64,000 bases of DNA from JACCXG01 sp963785755 (GCA_963785755.1 CAWAXG010000065.1:71910-135909); one strand, 5' to 3'; numbered from the stretch's first letter, positions 1-9,996 are shown. Numbers and translations: made by a program. The notes: generated by a model from the sequence alone, not told the origin.

Positions 1-3000
1 CTCTCGTCAATCCCTTCCCGTCCGGTATTCGCGGTGCTCGTGATCGTCGAGAATCCGCCGAGGCTGCGAATCGTGCCGTCGGCGTTCAGGAGGAGATTCG
101 AGACGTTGGCATTCGGCTGCCCGAAGTGGGGCGTGTTCGTCAGGTTGAAGATCTCGACGCGGAACTGCAGCTCTCTGCTGCTTCCCAGATTGAAGTCCCT
201 GAAGAAGCTCAGGTCGAAATTCACGTAGCCGGGACCGCGCATGCTGTTGAAGCCGGCCGTGCCGAATCTCGCCTGCGTGACCGGTCTGAAGGCGAGCGGG
301 TCGAACCACGATTTGTCGGAGCCAATCCCGCCGATGATTTCCACATCGGTCTTGACCTGATCGGCCATCTGGTTGCTGCCCGGCAGATTGAGCGACGTAT
401 CCGCCGAGGTGACCGTGAAGGGACGGCCCGAGTACGCGCCGAACAGGCCGTTCACCTGCCATCCTCCGAGCACCGCCGCCGCGACCCCGCCCTCGTTCAG
501 GAACGGCTTGTTCGGGCCGAACGGCAGCTCGGCGACGAACGTGGCCTGGAAGTTGTGCGGGCGATCGTCGTTGAGGCGCGCTTCGTTCAGATGGAAATAC
601 TCGAGCGCCTGGACGCGCGGCGGGTTGTCGCTGAGCTGATCGCAGCAGATCCCGAAGGTCTTGGAGAACGTGTAGCCGGCAGTGACCTGCACGCCGTCCG
701 CGAATCGGCGCGTCACCGACGTCTGCAGCGAGTCGTAGTTGCTCCAGCCGGGATTGCTGAGAATGCCGGTCGATGCGGTGCGGCCAAACTGCTGGAACAG
801 CGGCCGGCCGTTGTTGCCGCTGCCGATGACCTGGCTGGCGTTGACGTCGAAGATCTGATTGATATCGCGCTGTCGCGTGCCGACGTACCCGATCTGTCCG
901 GTGAAGCCGCCCGGCAGCTCCGACTGCAGCGTGACGTTGAACGAGTCGACGTAGCCGCGCTTCGGTTCGTCAGGCAGCGCACGCGCGGCGACGTTCAACG
1001 GGATCGGGACGACGCCACTGCTCACGTCGGGCACCACGACGGCCGGAATCCCGTCACGCAGCCGTCCCGCGAACCGGACGCCGGTTGCAGGAATGGACAG
1101 GCTGATAGACGAGGGATAGTTGCCGATGAGATCGCGGACGAACGCGAGCGGATAGGGATCGTAGTTCCTGCCGTACCCGCCGCGAGCCACCATCTTCTCG
1201 GTGATGCGGTAGGCCACGCCGAATCGTGGGGACAGGTTGCCGGCCCCCATGTCGTAGTCGCAGTCCGTTGGAATGCCTGCGACGCCGCAGATCAGCATCG
1301 TATTCGTGTCGAGGTCGTACCGCTCGATGCCGCGGGTGGTTCGGGTGCCCATCGGGAAGTAATCCCAGCGCACGCCCAGCGACGCGGTCAGCGAGCGCGT
1401 CACCTGCCACTGGTCCTTCACGAACGTGCTGAACTGCCAGTTGCGCGTCCGGTTGCGGTTGTTCTCGTACGGCGTCTCGCTCTTGGCGATGGTCGTGGGC
1501 AGGCCGAGCAGGAACGTGGCGAACGAATTGAACTGGTTGCCGGACGGCCCGCCGGGCAGGGTGGTCGGTCCGACGCCGAAGGTGAAGCTGCCGGAGCCGT
1601 CTCCGAGCTCGAACCGGTTGAGCGCCTGCCGGACGATGTCGCCGCCGAACCTGAGCGTGTGCCGGCCGCGGGTGTAGGTCGCGTTCGCCGTGTACTGCGC
1701 CTGCCAGTTGTCGTCGATGTAGGGCGAGTTGTTGCTGCCGGCATAACCGATGTTGGAGTAGTTCGTGATGCTGAAGTGCGGCCAGCCGCCGTACACGCGG
1801 TCGGGGCCGTTGGTCCCGGGGATTCCGAGATACTCCAGGCCGAGGTTTTCGTCGAGACGATCGGGCTCGGACAGCACCTGGATCAGCGTGATGCCGGTGT
1901 AGGTGTCGATCAGGAAGCTCGGCGTGAGCACGTACGAGGCGCTGCCGGTGATGGTGTAGGTGTCGCCAAGTCCGGTGCCGGCCTTCGACGCGCTCTCGTT
2001 GATCGGCAGCCCGCCCAGGCTGCCGAACATCGTCGGGTTCTTGAAGTTGTAGTTCAGCCATCCGAGGCGGGCCGACAGCCCGAGCTTGTTGGTCGGGTTG
2101 TAGTTCACTTTCGCGTCGACGTTGTGCCGGGTGAAGGTGTAGTCGCCGCTGGCGAAGTAGTTGTTCGTGAGCCCCGGCTGGTTGGGCAGCGGCAGATCGG
2201 TGAGGAGCTTCTGCACGATCGGGTCGAAGCGATCGCGCGGAATGATGTTGCCGGTGAACGCCGTGCGGCCGGCGCCGGTGTCCGGATTGCCGGTCAGCGG
2301 GTCGTAGATGGGATTGGGCGACGCCGAGAAGTCTCCGTTGCGCATCGCCTCGGTCGGGACGGTGCCGAAGCGCTGCGAAATGTTCCGGTCGCGGGTGCCC
2401 TGATAACTGCCGAAGAAGAACAGCTTGTCGCGCACGATTCGCCCGCCGAACGTTCCGCCGAACTGGTTCTGACTGGCGTCCGGTTTGGGTTCGGACACGG
2501 GCAGGAAGTACGGGCGGGACTTCAGGTTTTCGTTGAAGTGATACTGAAAGAGCGATCCCTTGAACTGATTCGTGCCGCTCTTGATCAGGACGTTCGCCGC
2601 CATGCCGCCGGCCAGGCCCTGATCGGCATCGAAGGTGCTCGTCGTGACACCCACGGATTCGATCGCCTCGAGCGCCGGGACGTACGCGGCCACGTGGGGC
2701 AGCCACAGGTTGTTCGCGATCGCCCCTTCGATTCGAATCGTGTTCGCGTTGCGCGTCGTCCCGTTCGACGTGAATCCGAGGCCGCGCGCCGGATTCACCG
2801 CCACCGAGTGCATGTTCTCGGGAGGCGAGATGCCGGGGACGGTCACCAGCAGACTCTGGTAATTGCGGCCGATCGGCACCGGCAGATTCTCGAGCTGCAC
2901 CGACGGCAGATCGGTTCGGACATCGGCGCGGTCGGTCTGCAGCATCGCGTTGTCGGCCACCACGCTGACGGTATCCGTCAGCTGGCCGAGCGCGAGGAGG

Positions 3001-3326
3001 GCGGGGACGCGTATCACGGCGCCTTCACTTACGAGGACGCCGGTCGTGACCGCCTCCTTGAAGCCGTCGAGGTTCACACGAACCGTGAACGTGCCGGGCG
3101 GCACCGTCGAGAAGGTCGCCGTGCCGACGTCGTTGGTGACTGCGGTCCGGGTCCACCCGGTTTCGGTCTGCGCGATCGTCACGGTGGCTCGAGGAATCGC
3201 GGCGCCGCTGTCATCCTTTGCTTCGACGACCAATGAGCCGTAGAGAACCTGTGCGTGCGCCGGCTGCGGGATCAGGAGTGCGGCTCCAAGGCAGACCAGC
3301 AAGAGCGATGTGACGGACGTTCTCAT
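1..3326 (-). CDS. TonB-dependent receptor with N-terminal carboxypeptidase-regulatory-like domain (3' end outside window)
   Basis: Outer-membrane beta-barrel receptor of the acidobacterial SusC/OmpA-like kind, expected to import oligosaccharides or other large ligands with TonB. The ATG at 3326 opens a signal peptide (MRTSVTSLLLVCLGAALL, cleaved after AHA). A CarboxypepD_reg beta-sandwich follows at about residues 25-110 (GSLVVEAKDDSGAAIPRATV), then a plug-like region (QLENLPVPIGRNYQSL, SGTNQFKGSLFQYH) and a long barrel with repeated RWDYFP/GYTFSKTFG-type strands. Spot checks near 500, 1500 and 3000 are in one open frame, and the reading frame is still open at base 3. The visible 1108 residues end at GFSTITSTANTGRE, where homologues usually have about 15-20 residues left. 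The family is certain; the substrate is not visible. Confidence 0.93.
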   Translation of the reverse strand, partial: MRTSVTSLLLVCLGAALLIPQPAHAQVLYGSLVVEAKDDSGAAIPRATVTIAQTETGWTRTAVTNDVGTATFSTVPPGTFTVRVNLDGFKEAVTTGVLVSEGAVIRVPALLALGQLTDTVSVVADNAMLQTDRADVRTDLPSVQLENLPVPIGRNYQSLLVTVPGISPPENMHSVAVNPARGLGFTSNGTTRNANTIRIEGAIANNLWLPHVAAYVPALEAIESVGVTTSTFDADQGLAGGMAANVLIKSGTNQFKGSLFQYHFNENLKSRPYFLPVSEPKPDASQNQFGGTFGGRIVRDKLFFFGSYQGTRDRNISQRFGTVPTEAMRNGDFSASPNPIYDPLTGNPDTGAGRTAFTGNIIPRDRFDPIVQKLLTDLPLPNQPGLTNNYFASGDYTFTRHNVDAKVNYNPTNKLGLSARLGWLNYNFKNPTMFGSLGGLPINESASKAGTGLGDTYTITGSASYVLTPSFLIDTYTGITLIQVLSEPDRLDENLGLEYLGIPGTNGPDRVYGGWPHFSITNYSNIGYAGSNNSPYIDDNWQAQYTANATYTRGRHTLRFGGDIVRQALNRFELGDGSGSFTFGVGPTTLPGGPSGNQFNSFATFLLGLPTTIAKSETPYENNRNRTRNWQFSTFVKDQWQVTRSLTASLGVRWDYFPMGTRTTRGIERYDLDTNTMLICGVAGIPTDCDYDMGAGNLSPRFGVAYRITEKMVARGGYGRNYDPYPLAFVRDLIGNYPSSISLSIPATGVRFAGRLRDGIPAVVVPDVSSGVVPIPLNVAARALPDEPKRGYVDSFNVTLQSELPGGFTGQIGYVGTRQRDINQIFDVNASQVIGSGNNGRPLFQQFGRTASTGILSNPGWSNYDSLQTSVTRRFADGVQVTAGYTFSKTFGICCDQLSDNPPRVQALEYFHLNEARLNDDRPHNFQATFVAELPFGPNKPFLNEGGVAAAVLGGWQVNGLFGAYSGRPFTVTSADTSLNLPGSNQMADQVKTDVEIIGGIGSDKSWFDPLAFRPVTQARFGTAGFNSMRGPGYVNFDLSFFRDFNLGSSRELQFRVEIFNLTNTPHFGQPNANVSNLLLNADGTIRSLGGFSTITSTANTGREGIDE

Positions 3327-3370
3327 AGTAGACGCTCCAAATGTTCGGGACCGCCGCATCATACACTCTC

Positions 3371-3384
3371 CTTTACCGGTAAAG
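3371..3384. promoter_or_regulatory. Perfect 14-bp palindrome, candidate operator
   Basis: CTTTACCGGTAAAG is a perfect palindrome, 45 bp upstream of the minus-strand TonB receptor start and 74 bp upstream of the plus-strand serine hydrolase, in their divergent intergenic region. A symmetric site with a central C-G step in this position is typical of LacI-family operators. The regulator itself is not in the window, so the assignment is an inference. Confidence 0.4.
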
Positions 3385-3457
3385 TAACCTTATTTGTGAC
3401 GAACGGCCGGGAGGCGCTACGCTTGACCCCGATGACCAGCGTTCCGCGAGTCAGCGC

Positions 3458-5152
3458 GTGCTGAAGAGGTCTGCCATCCTACTGGGGTTGGTGGCCGCCG
3501 TCGGCGCAGCGGTGTTCGTCGCGCGCGCGGGCCGAAGACCCGACGACTCGTTGAGCGCCCGGATCGACGAGATCTTCGCGGAACGGAACAGGCAGGATGC
3601 GCCCGGTTGCAGCGTCGGCATCAGCCGCAATGGCGTTCCCGTTCACGAACGCGGCTACGGCATGGCGAACCTGGAGCTCGACGTTCCGATCACGCCGGCG
3701 TCCGTGTTCGAGGCGGCCTGGATTCTCGAAGCAGTTCACCGCGATGAGCATCATGCTCCTGGCCCAGCGCGGTCAGCTCTCGCTGGATGACCCCGCGCGG
3801 AAATACCTCCCCGAACTGCCCGACTATGGCAGTCCGCTCACGATCCGGCACCTGCTGAATCACACGAGCGGGTTGCGGGATGTGTTCCTGCTGCTCGAAG
3901 TGTCCGCCCCTCAGGATGACAACGGCGATCGAAACGGACTTCTGCTCGAGCTCCTCAGCCGGCAACGTGCGCTGAACTCGCTGCCCGGGACGGAATTTCA
4001 ATACAACAATGGCGGGTATGTGCTGCTGGCGATCATCGTCAAGCGCGTGAGCGGTCAGTCCCTGGCCGCCTTTGCCCGCGCCAACATCTTCAATCCTCTC
4101 GGCATGACGAGCACGAGGTTTCAGGACGATCCCGCGGTGATTCTGCCGAATCGCGCCTCGAATTACGTCCGCGACCAGGGTCACTGGCGTTTTGTCCCGT
4201 TCAGCACCGCCCGCGGAGCCGTCGGCAACTCGGGGCTCTGGACGACCACCGCGATCTCCTGCGATGGAGCCAGAACCTGGCGGACGCGCGGGTCGGCGGC
4301 GCGCCGCTGCTCGCGGAGATGCAGAAGCCCGCCGAGGTTGGGGGGAAGCCCACCATCTTTGGCCTGGGATTCGAGATCCACGAGCATCGCGGCTCGAGGG
4401 TCGTCGGCCACGGTGGAGGCGACCGGGGCATCGACAACTATGTCGCCTGGTACCCGCAGCAGCGGCTGGCGATAGCGGTCCTCTGCAACACGGACAACAC
4501 CGGTTCACAGCAGCTCACGCGACGGATCGCCGATCTCTACATCGGCGGATCAGCCGCCGATCCCGTGGCCGGAAGCCCCGCGCCGGTTGCCGCGGCCGTC
4601 ACGCTGTCGAGTGAACAGCTCCAGGGGAAAGTCGGCTTGTATCGTGAGTCCGGTGGCGAGACTTTCTTCCGTGCCTTCGTTCGGGAGGGTCAGCTCAGGG
4701 GAGCATCGGGCACCGGAACCGGGGACAGTTTCATGCTCACTCCCGTGAGCGAGAACCGTTTCACGATACTCGGAACACCGTTTTCCATCGAGTTTGCGCC
4801 ACCCGTGTCCGGCCTCGCGCCAGGGTTTCGCAACTTCATCGAGCAGACGCAGAACGGAGTATTCGAGCGGGTCCAGCCGTTCACACCTTCACGCGAACAG
4901 TTGCGCGCATACGCTGGCGCCTATCAGAGCGCTGAACTGGCTGTCGAGTGGACGATTGCGGAGCGCGACGGCGGGTTGGTGATCCGGAGACCTGGGAAAG
5001 CGGACACCGCCGTCGAGCCGCTTGCCGCCGACATGTTCACGACCGTCGGAGACTTCATGAAGTTCTCGCGCGACTCGAATGGCGCGATCAACGGGCTCAC
5101 GCTGGTCTCGACCGGTGCGCGCAGTCTGCGCTTCGAACGGGTGAATCGGTAA
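3458..5152 (+). pseudogene. Serine hydrolase (beta-lactamase/class C family), two frameshifts
   Basis: Secreted or membrane-anchored penicillin-binding-protein-like hydrolase. The GTG at 3458 starts a hydrophobic leader (LKRSAILLGLVAAVGAAVF). The family pattern is then readable across three frames: APGCSVGISRNGVPVHERGYG to about 3715, FSKQFTAMSIMLLAQRGQLSLDDP to about 4245, then DLLRWSQNLADARVGG to the stop at 5152. The SxxK nucleophile tetrad sits exactly at the first frameshift (about 3712-3722, one extra base). The Tyr motif (YNNGGY) and the H-G-G region (GHGGGDRG) are present. The C-terminal ~200 residues look like the lipocalin-like extension common in this family. About 560 residues if repaired. 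Either a recent pseudogene or a gene with two base-call errors. Confidence 0.85.
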
Positions 5153-5182
5153 TGCCGGGGGGGCGACTCGTTATGGCGTGCG

Positions 5183-5438
5183 TTTTGGACGAGACGCGGA
5201 TTTGCGCGGATCAACGCGGATCAACCACTCAGCGGCGAGCCTCGCGATCCGCGGGGCGCGAGCGGTCGTGCCCGCGCTTCGCGCGGCCGTGGGCAGGACG
5301 CTCGATCAGTCACAAACCGGCTCGCGAATACAGGTCCGGCTTGTGACTGATCGAGCGCCCTGTCCACGAGACGCCGGCCTGCAGGCCGGCGTGCCCGACC
5401 GCTCTCAGATCCGCGAAGATCCGCGATTCGTGATGTTT
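5183..5438 (+). repeat. Foldback intergenic element, copy 1 (~255 bp)
   Basis: The block starts with GACGAGACGCGGATTTGCGC and ends near ATCCGCGATTCGTG. A second copy lies in inverted orientation at 41886-42142, differing at scattered positions. The centre is a long inverted repeat (GCTCGATCAGTCACAAACCGG-like left arm near 5300, CCGGCTTGTGACTGATCGAG right arm near 5337). It is nested within a second inverted pair (GAGCGGTCGTGCC and GACCGCTC) and outer ATCCGCG direct/inverted motifs. No ORF is plausible inside it. It lies between a frameshifted hydrolase and a kinase-tail remnant. Confidence 0.85.
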
Positions 5439-5514
5439 ACGCGCGCTCGCCGTCGAACTCCGGCCCGCTTCGAGCCCACCGGCGCGGCTCCTCACCTGCC
5501 GAACCCGACGGCCG

Positions 5515-5590
5515 TCACGACGTGATGTCGCTGCGGCGCACCAGGTCCGCGAATCGTGGATCGCTGCGAATCGAATCCCAGACGTCCTTT
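5515..5590 (-). pseudogene. C-terminal tail remnant of a kinase/TPR-type regulatory protein
   Basis: Minus-strand codons ending at a TGA (5515-5517) read KDVWDSIRSDPRFADLVRRS. This matches the conserved last residues (LRSDPRFQDLLRR) of many acidobacterial Ser/Thr kinase-TPR and winged-helix-TPR proteins. Nothing else of such a gene remains: the TonB receptor stop lies 4 bp upstream of the fragment in its reading direction, and the foldback repeat lies beyond its end. It is best read as a scar of a deleted gene. Confidence 0.5.
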
Positions 5591-5593
5591 GCC

Positions 5594-8500
5594 TCAGAAG
5601 TCGAATCGCGCGCCGAACGAGGCCGTGAACGGGCGCCCGACCGGCGGTCCGAAGCCCGGCCCGTAGAGCGAGACCGGCTGCATGAAGGAACTCGCGACGT
5701 TCGCCGCGCTCTGTTCCGGACGCAGCGTGAACGACAGGTTCTCGGTGTTGAAGACGTTGAACAGGTCCGCATACACCTTGATCGTTCGCCCACCGACGTT
5801 GAACGCCTTCGTTACCCGGAGGTCGGCGTTGAAGAAGTTGCCGGATCGCTCCTCCAGCGTGCCATCGGCGTTGACGACGAAGCCCACGCGCTGGGAGTTC
5901 GCGCTCGTGCGCCGGCACCCGTTCGGGTTCAACGCGCGGATCGCCGGGAGGTCGCCGCGAACGGCGAACACGCTCTGCACGCTGACGCCCTCGCACAGGC
6001 GGTCGACGATGTTGGTCTGGCCGTCGCCGTTGACGTCGAATCCCAGGATCGGCGTATAGGGCCGTGCCGACGCGAACTGCACGATGGGCGACAACTGGAA
6101 GCCGTACGGGATGTCGATCACCCCGCTCGCCACGATGCGGTGCCGCTCGTCCATGCGGGTCGGTCCCCATTCGCCATCGAGGAACTGATCCTCGGGCGTG
6201 ATCGCGATGCCGTTGCCGCTGTACGACGCGGTCGGCTGGCCGCCCCAGGCGCGGGAGTTCGCGAGCACGTAGCTGAGCGACAGCAGCGCCCGGCCGGTGC
6301 GCCCGCGCACCGTGGTCGTCCACGAATCGAACTTCGACTCGTTGGTGGTGCCGATCATGTTGATCTGGCCAAGCCGTCCCGCGCCCAGCCCGGCCCGGGC
6401 GAACGCCGCGTCGAAGTAGCGCGTGGACGCGCCGGCTACGCAGCGCGCATCCGAGGGCGAGGATCCCGGGAACGCCGGGTCGCACACGGAACGGATCTGC
6501 GGGTTGATCACCTGCACGCGGCCTTCGTCGTAGCCGCGCGTGTGCACGTAGTCGGTCGAGGCCGTCCAGTTGCGGGCGAACGTCCGCTGGTAGCCGATCG
6601 AGAACTTGTGCACGTACGGGTCGCTCATGTCCGGATCGTTGATGCGGCCGAAGGCGCCCGCCGGCAGCTGTGAGAAGTCGAACGCCGGAGGGGCGGGCAG
6701 CGGATCGACGCCGTACCGGAAGGTTGCCGCCTGGCCGACGCCGACGTCCGAGTTCGTCAGGTTCATGATCTGCGAGTAGATCTCCGGCGTGCTCTGCGTG
6801 AACGAGAACAGCGTCAGGTTCTGGAAGATCTGGTCGTAGAACAGGCCGTAGCCGCCGCGGATGACCGAACGGCCGTCGCCGGCCGGGTCGTAGGCGAACC
6901 CGAGGCGCGGCTGGAACTCCTTCCAGCTCGGCGTGGTCCGTGACAGGCGGTCGGCGTCGCCGGTGATCTCCCGGGCCCGCGGATCGTCGAGCTGCTGCAG
7001 CAGGTTGATCGTGCGGTTGTTCGTCTGATCGAACAGCAGCCCGACGTTCGCGTCCCAGCGCAGGCCGAGGTTCAGCGTCAGCCGCTGGTTCACCCGCCAG
7101 TCGTCCTGCGCATAGAGCGCGACCTGATGGAACGTCTGATCGTGAATCGCTTCGCCGGCGAAGTAGTCGATCAGCCGGATGGCGCCGGGCGTGGAGAAGC
7201 CCTGCGGATACCGCGCCGTGTTGGTGGCGATCGTCTGCGGGGCGTCGAACCACGTCAGCTGATAGCCGAACGCGCCGAAGTAGAAATAGCCGCCCAGCTT
7301 GGTATGGATGTAGTTCGCGCCGGCCTTCAGCGAGTGATTCTCGCGCTGCCAGGTGAAATCGTTCCGGAACTGATACTTGCGCGACGTGGTCGCCTGCGGC
7401 GTGTTCGGCGCCGGGCCGATGCGGAAGTTGCCGGCGAAGATCTGAATCGGATCCTCCGACACGCCGAGGATCTCGTTCTGGAAGTCCTGGAAGTGGAAGG
7501 AGAACTGATTCAGCCGGTCGCTGCCGACGTTCAGCGTGTGGTTGGCGACGAAGTCGTAGATGTCGTTGACGTTCGTGCTGCCGCCGCTGAGGTCGGTGAG
7601 CGCCGGATTCGCCACCTGATCGTTGTCCGACGAATTCCGCTGCAGCGAGAAGCGATAGAACATCGTCTGGTTGCTGGCCAGCCGGTGATCGACCTTCGCC
7701 GTCAGGAGCGTGTCCTCATAGGGCGTCGGGATCGTCGTCACCGGGTTGGCGCCGGGCACCAAGGACAACTGGGTCAGGGCGTCAGGCCGCACCGGCGTCT
7801 CTCCCTTCGGCTCGTCGAAGCGCTCGAGCGCGCCGAAGAAGAACAGCTTGTCGCGCTTGATCGGTCCGCCGGCGGAACCGCCGTATTCCCAGCGCTCGAA
7901 CGTCTGCTTGGCGCCGCCGCGCTCCTGGAAGAAGTCCTTCGCAGCGAGGTCCTGATCGCGGTAGGTGCCGAACAGCGACCCGCGAAGGGTGTTCGTGCCC
8001 GACTTGGTGATCACGTTGACGACGCCGCCGACGGCGCGGCCGCTCTCGGCGGTCCAGCGGTGCTGCAGGACCTGGAACTCCTGGATCGACTCGTAGGCGA
8101 AGTTCTGAATCAGGCTGCCGACGACGTTGTCCTTGTTGTCGCCGCCGTCGACGTTGACGTCGAGCTGCCGGCCGTCGCCGCCGTTCATCGCGACGTTGCC
8201 CGTCCGTGTCTTCGTCGGGTCGAAGTTTCCAGCAGGGCGCGCTTCCGGCATGATGACCGACAGGTTCGCGAACGTCCGATTGAGCAGCGGCAGGTTCGTG
8301 ATCTCGGTCGGGGTGATGACCCCGCCGAGGTCCGAGCGCGTCGTCTCGATGAGCGGAGTCGCTCCGGAAACGAGGACCACCTCGCTCAGCGCGCCGACCT
8401 CGAGCTGCAACGACAGGGTCTGGCGGGTGCCGACGTTGATGAGCACGTCGGGCCGCTCGACCTTCTTGAATCCCGCGAGCTCCGCCGCGACGGTGTAGCG

Positions 8501-8737
8501 CCCGGGCGGGATCAGCAGGAAGAGGTACTCACCGGTATCGTTGGTGACCGCCGTGCGAACCAGCCCGGTGTCCGGGCTGCGCAGCGTGACCGTCACGCCG
8601 GGAATGACGGCGCTTGCCGCGTCGGTCACCCGGCCGGTGAGCTCGCCTGTGGTCGCCTGTCCGTACGCCCGCGGCGCGCTCGAGAGCAGCAGAGCCGCTG
8701 CGAACAGGACAGTGACGAACTGCTTGACGAATGACAT
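5594..8737 (-). CDS. TonB-dependent receptor with carboxypeptidase-regulatory-like domain
   Basis: Intact 1047-residue outer-membrane receptor. The ATG at 8737 is preceded by GGAGG seven bases away, which favours it over in-frame starts further upstream. The signal peptide is MSFVKQFVTVLFAAALLLSS, cleaved near RAYGQ. A CarboxypepD_reg domain follows at about 30-115 (GELTGRVTDAASAVIPGVTV). A plug-like segment has NGGDGRQLDVNVDGGDNKDN and GGVVNVITKSGTNTLRGSLF. The barrel ends in the terminal aromatic strand ASFGARFDF. Homologous in architecture to the receptors at 1-3326 and 10354-13674 but diverged from both. The ligand is unknown. Confidence 0.95.
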   Translation of the reverse strand: MSFVKQFVTVLFAAALLLSSAPRAYGQATTGELTGRVTDAASAVIPGVTVTLRSPDTGLVRTAVTNDTGEYLFLLIPPGRYTVAAELAGFKKVERPDVLINVGTRQTLSLQLEVGALSEVVLVSGATPLIETTRSDLGGVITPTEITNLPLLNRTFANLSVIMPEARPAGNFDPTKTRTGNVAMNGGDGRQLDVNVDGGDNKDNVVGSLIQNFAYESIQEFQVLQHRWTAESGRAVGGVVNVITKSGTNTLRGSLFGTYRDQDLAAKDFFQERGGAKQTFERWEYGGSAGGPIKRDKLFFFGALERFDEPKGETPVRPDALTQLSLVPGANPVTTIPTPYEDTLLTAKVDHRLASNQTMFYRFSLQRNSSDNDQVANPALTDLSGGSTNVNDIYDFVANHTLNVGSDRLNQFSFHFQDFQNEILGVSEDPIQIFAGNFRIGPAPNTPQATTSRKYQFRNDFTWQRENHSLKAGANYIHTKLGGYFYFGAFGYQLTWFDAPQTIATNTARYPQGFSTPGAIRLIDYFAGEAIHDQTFHQVALYAQDDWRVNQRLTLNLGLRWDANVGLLFDQTNNRTINLLQQLDDPRAREITGDADRLSRTTPSWKEFQPRLGFAYDPAGDGRSVIRGGYGLFYDQIFQNLTLFSFTQSTPEIYSQIMNLTNSDVGVGQAATFRYGVDPLPAPPAFDFSQLPAGAFGRINDPDMSDPYVHKFSIGYQRTFARNWTASTDYVHTRGYDEGRVQVINPQIRSVCDPAFPGSSPSDARCVAGASTRYFDAAFARAGLGAGRLGQINMIGTTNESKFDSWTTTVRGRTGRALLSLSYVLANSRAWGGQPTASYSGNGIAITPEDQFLDGEWGPTRMDERHRIVASGVIDIPYGFQLSPIVQFASARPYTPILGFDVNGDGQTNIVDRLCEGVSVQSVFAVRGDLPAIRALNPNGCRRTSANSQRVGFVVNADGTLEERSGNFFNADLRVTKAFNVGGRTIKVYADLFNVFNTENLSFTLRPEQSAANVASSFMQPVSLYGPGFGPPVGRPFTASFGARFDF

Positions 8738-9289
8738 TTGTTTGGCCTCCATCGCGCATGTCACGGATCCATCCAGCCCCGACTTAGCAAGCGGTGAGCC
8801 GCACGGGTACAGATGAACGCGCGATAACCGGCACAGAAGCGAGCGATGTACGTGGGGGAGTTCAACGTTTTGGATTGGTAAGACGGGCCGTTGGTGGGAC
8901 GAACAGCGCACGTCGCCCATCGCGCTTTCGAACCGGGGTGGTTCGGCAACCTCTAACGAGTTTGTGTAGCGGATCTACCCCGTGGCCGAAAGGAAGCGCG
9001 TCAGCCACTCATCGAGCGGCAAAGGGCGAGAGATCGACCGGCGGGGAGCGACATGCGGGGCGGCAGCCTAACCTCAAGCGGACGGTGAATGGGGCTGACC
9101 GATCCGGACAGCCCGTGAGGGTCGCGTGACCGCCAGCCGGTCAGAGGCCAGGCGCACGGCGTCGCACCGTCGCCTGCCTCCCTGCTCCTGGCGGTTTCGA
9201 TCCCAAACGTCACGCATCGTCCGAGGCCGTCATGAGACCGCGCCCAGATCCCGAACGCTCACCCGTCGCCTTTCACGTGGACCCAGCGA
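8738..9289. other. Intergenic region without a supported gene
   Basis: About 550 bp upstream of the TonB receptor. Short ORFs on both strands are arginine-rich, lack convincing start sites and show no family motif. It probably holds the receptor's promoter and leader, but I see no clear -35/-10 pair or strong hairpin. Confidence 0.5.
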
Positions 9290-9996
9290 TCAACTCTTTT
9301 TCGAGAACGCGTCCCGCACCTGTTTCCTGATGTCCCCGTAGTTCTGCTCCAGGAACTTCTCTTCGTCCTTGGTCAGGATTCTGAACGGTACGCGCACCAC
9401 GCTCTTCTCGAACTTCACGTTGAGCCAGTGCTGGCCATACGCGATGCCGCCGGGAACCTTGAAGAACAGCCGGCCCAGGCAGGCGCGCGTGTTGCTGAGT
9501 TCCACTTCGTCATACGGGATCGTGCGAGAGTCCAACTCGGTGAAGAAAGCGATCCGGCAGGGCCGGCTCGCCATTGGCGGAAAGTAGTTGATCGAATCGC
9601 GCTGGACCCTCTCGCGATTCTGCAGCGCCATCGTATTGGCCTCGCGGTGCTCGTTGACCGTGGGCAGGGGATGCGTCTTGCCGTCAGGCGTCTCCAGCGA
9701 CAGGGCTTCGCGCGTCAACCGATACGCCGGTGTCCGATCGAGGACCGTCATCCCGACCTCGAGGAGCATCCACTCCTCGCCAACCGAGCGGTTGACCAGC
9801 TGGTAGCCGATGATGACGTAGCCTTCGTTGTTGTAGGCCGCCCGGACGAACTTTCCCTCGAGCGTCATGATCTCGGGCACGCCGGGTTGGGCAATTGAAC
9901 CGGCTTGTCCTGTGTCTGCACATCGACTGGAGCCATCGGGATCCAGATTGCGGCCAGGAAGACGACGATCAATGAGAGTGAGCTGTTGCGTTTCAT
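9290..9996 (-). CDS. Small secreted protein of unknown function, one frameshift near the N-terminus
   Basis: The body (complement 9290-9880) reads PEIMTLEGKFVRAAYNNEGY through to DEEKFLEQNYGDIRKQVRDA, a plausible compact beta-rich protein I do not recognise. The natural start is in another frame: ATG at 9996 gives a good signal peptide (MKRNSSLSLIVVFLAAIWIP), then DVQTQDKPVQLPN. It shifts into the body frame at the CCCAACCC run near 9885-9895, where a single-base indel is easy. Repaired length is about 235 residues. It has no operon partner: the next gene upstream on this strand starts beyond 13 kb. Confidence 0.6.

Noticed and set aside
126..3236. A 1036-codon plus-strand ORF
   Set aside because: It is the exact antisense register of the TonB receptor. 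The minus frame gives a signal peptide, regulatory domain and barrel strands, while the plus frame is arginine/valine-rich without motifs. The same applies to long antisense ORFs at 7127-8734, 26223-28574, 34636-35679, 46056-47750 and 61943-63211.
3255..3464. A 69-codon ORF before the serine hydrolase
   Set aside because: Overlaps the TonB receptor start in antisense and the palindromic operator region, lacks a ribosome site and has no motif.
8794..9129. A 111-codon plus-strand ORF in the gap before the TonB receptor
   Set aside because: Arginine- and serine-rich composition, no ribosome site and no family motif; expected by chance in DNA of this GC content.
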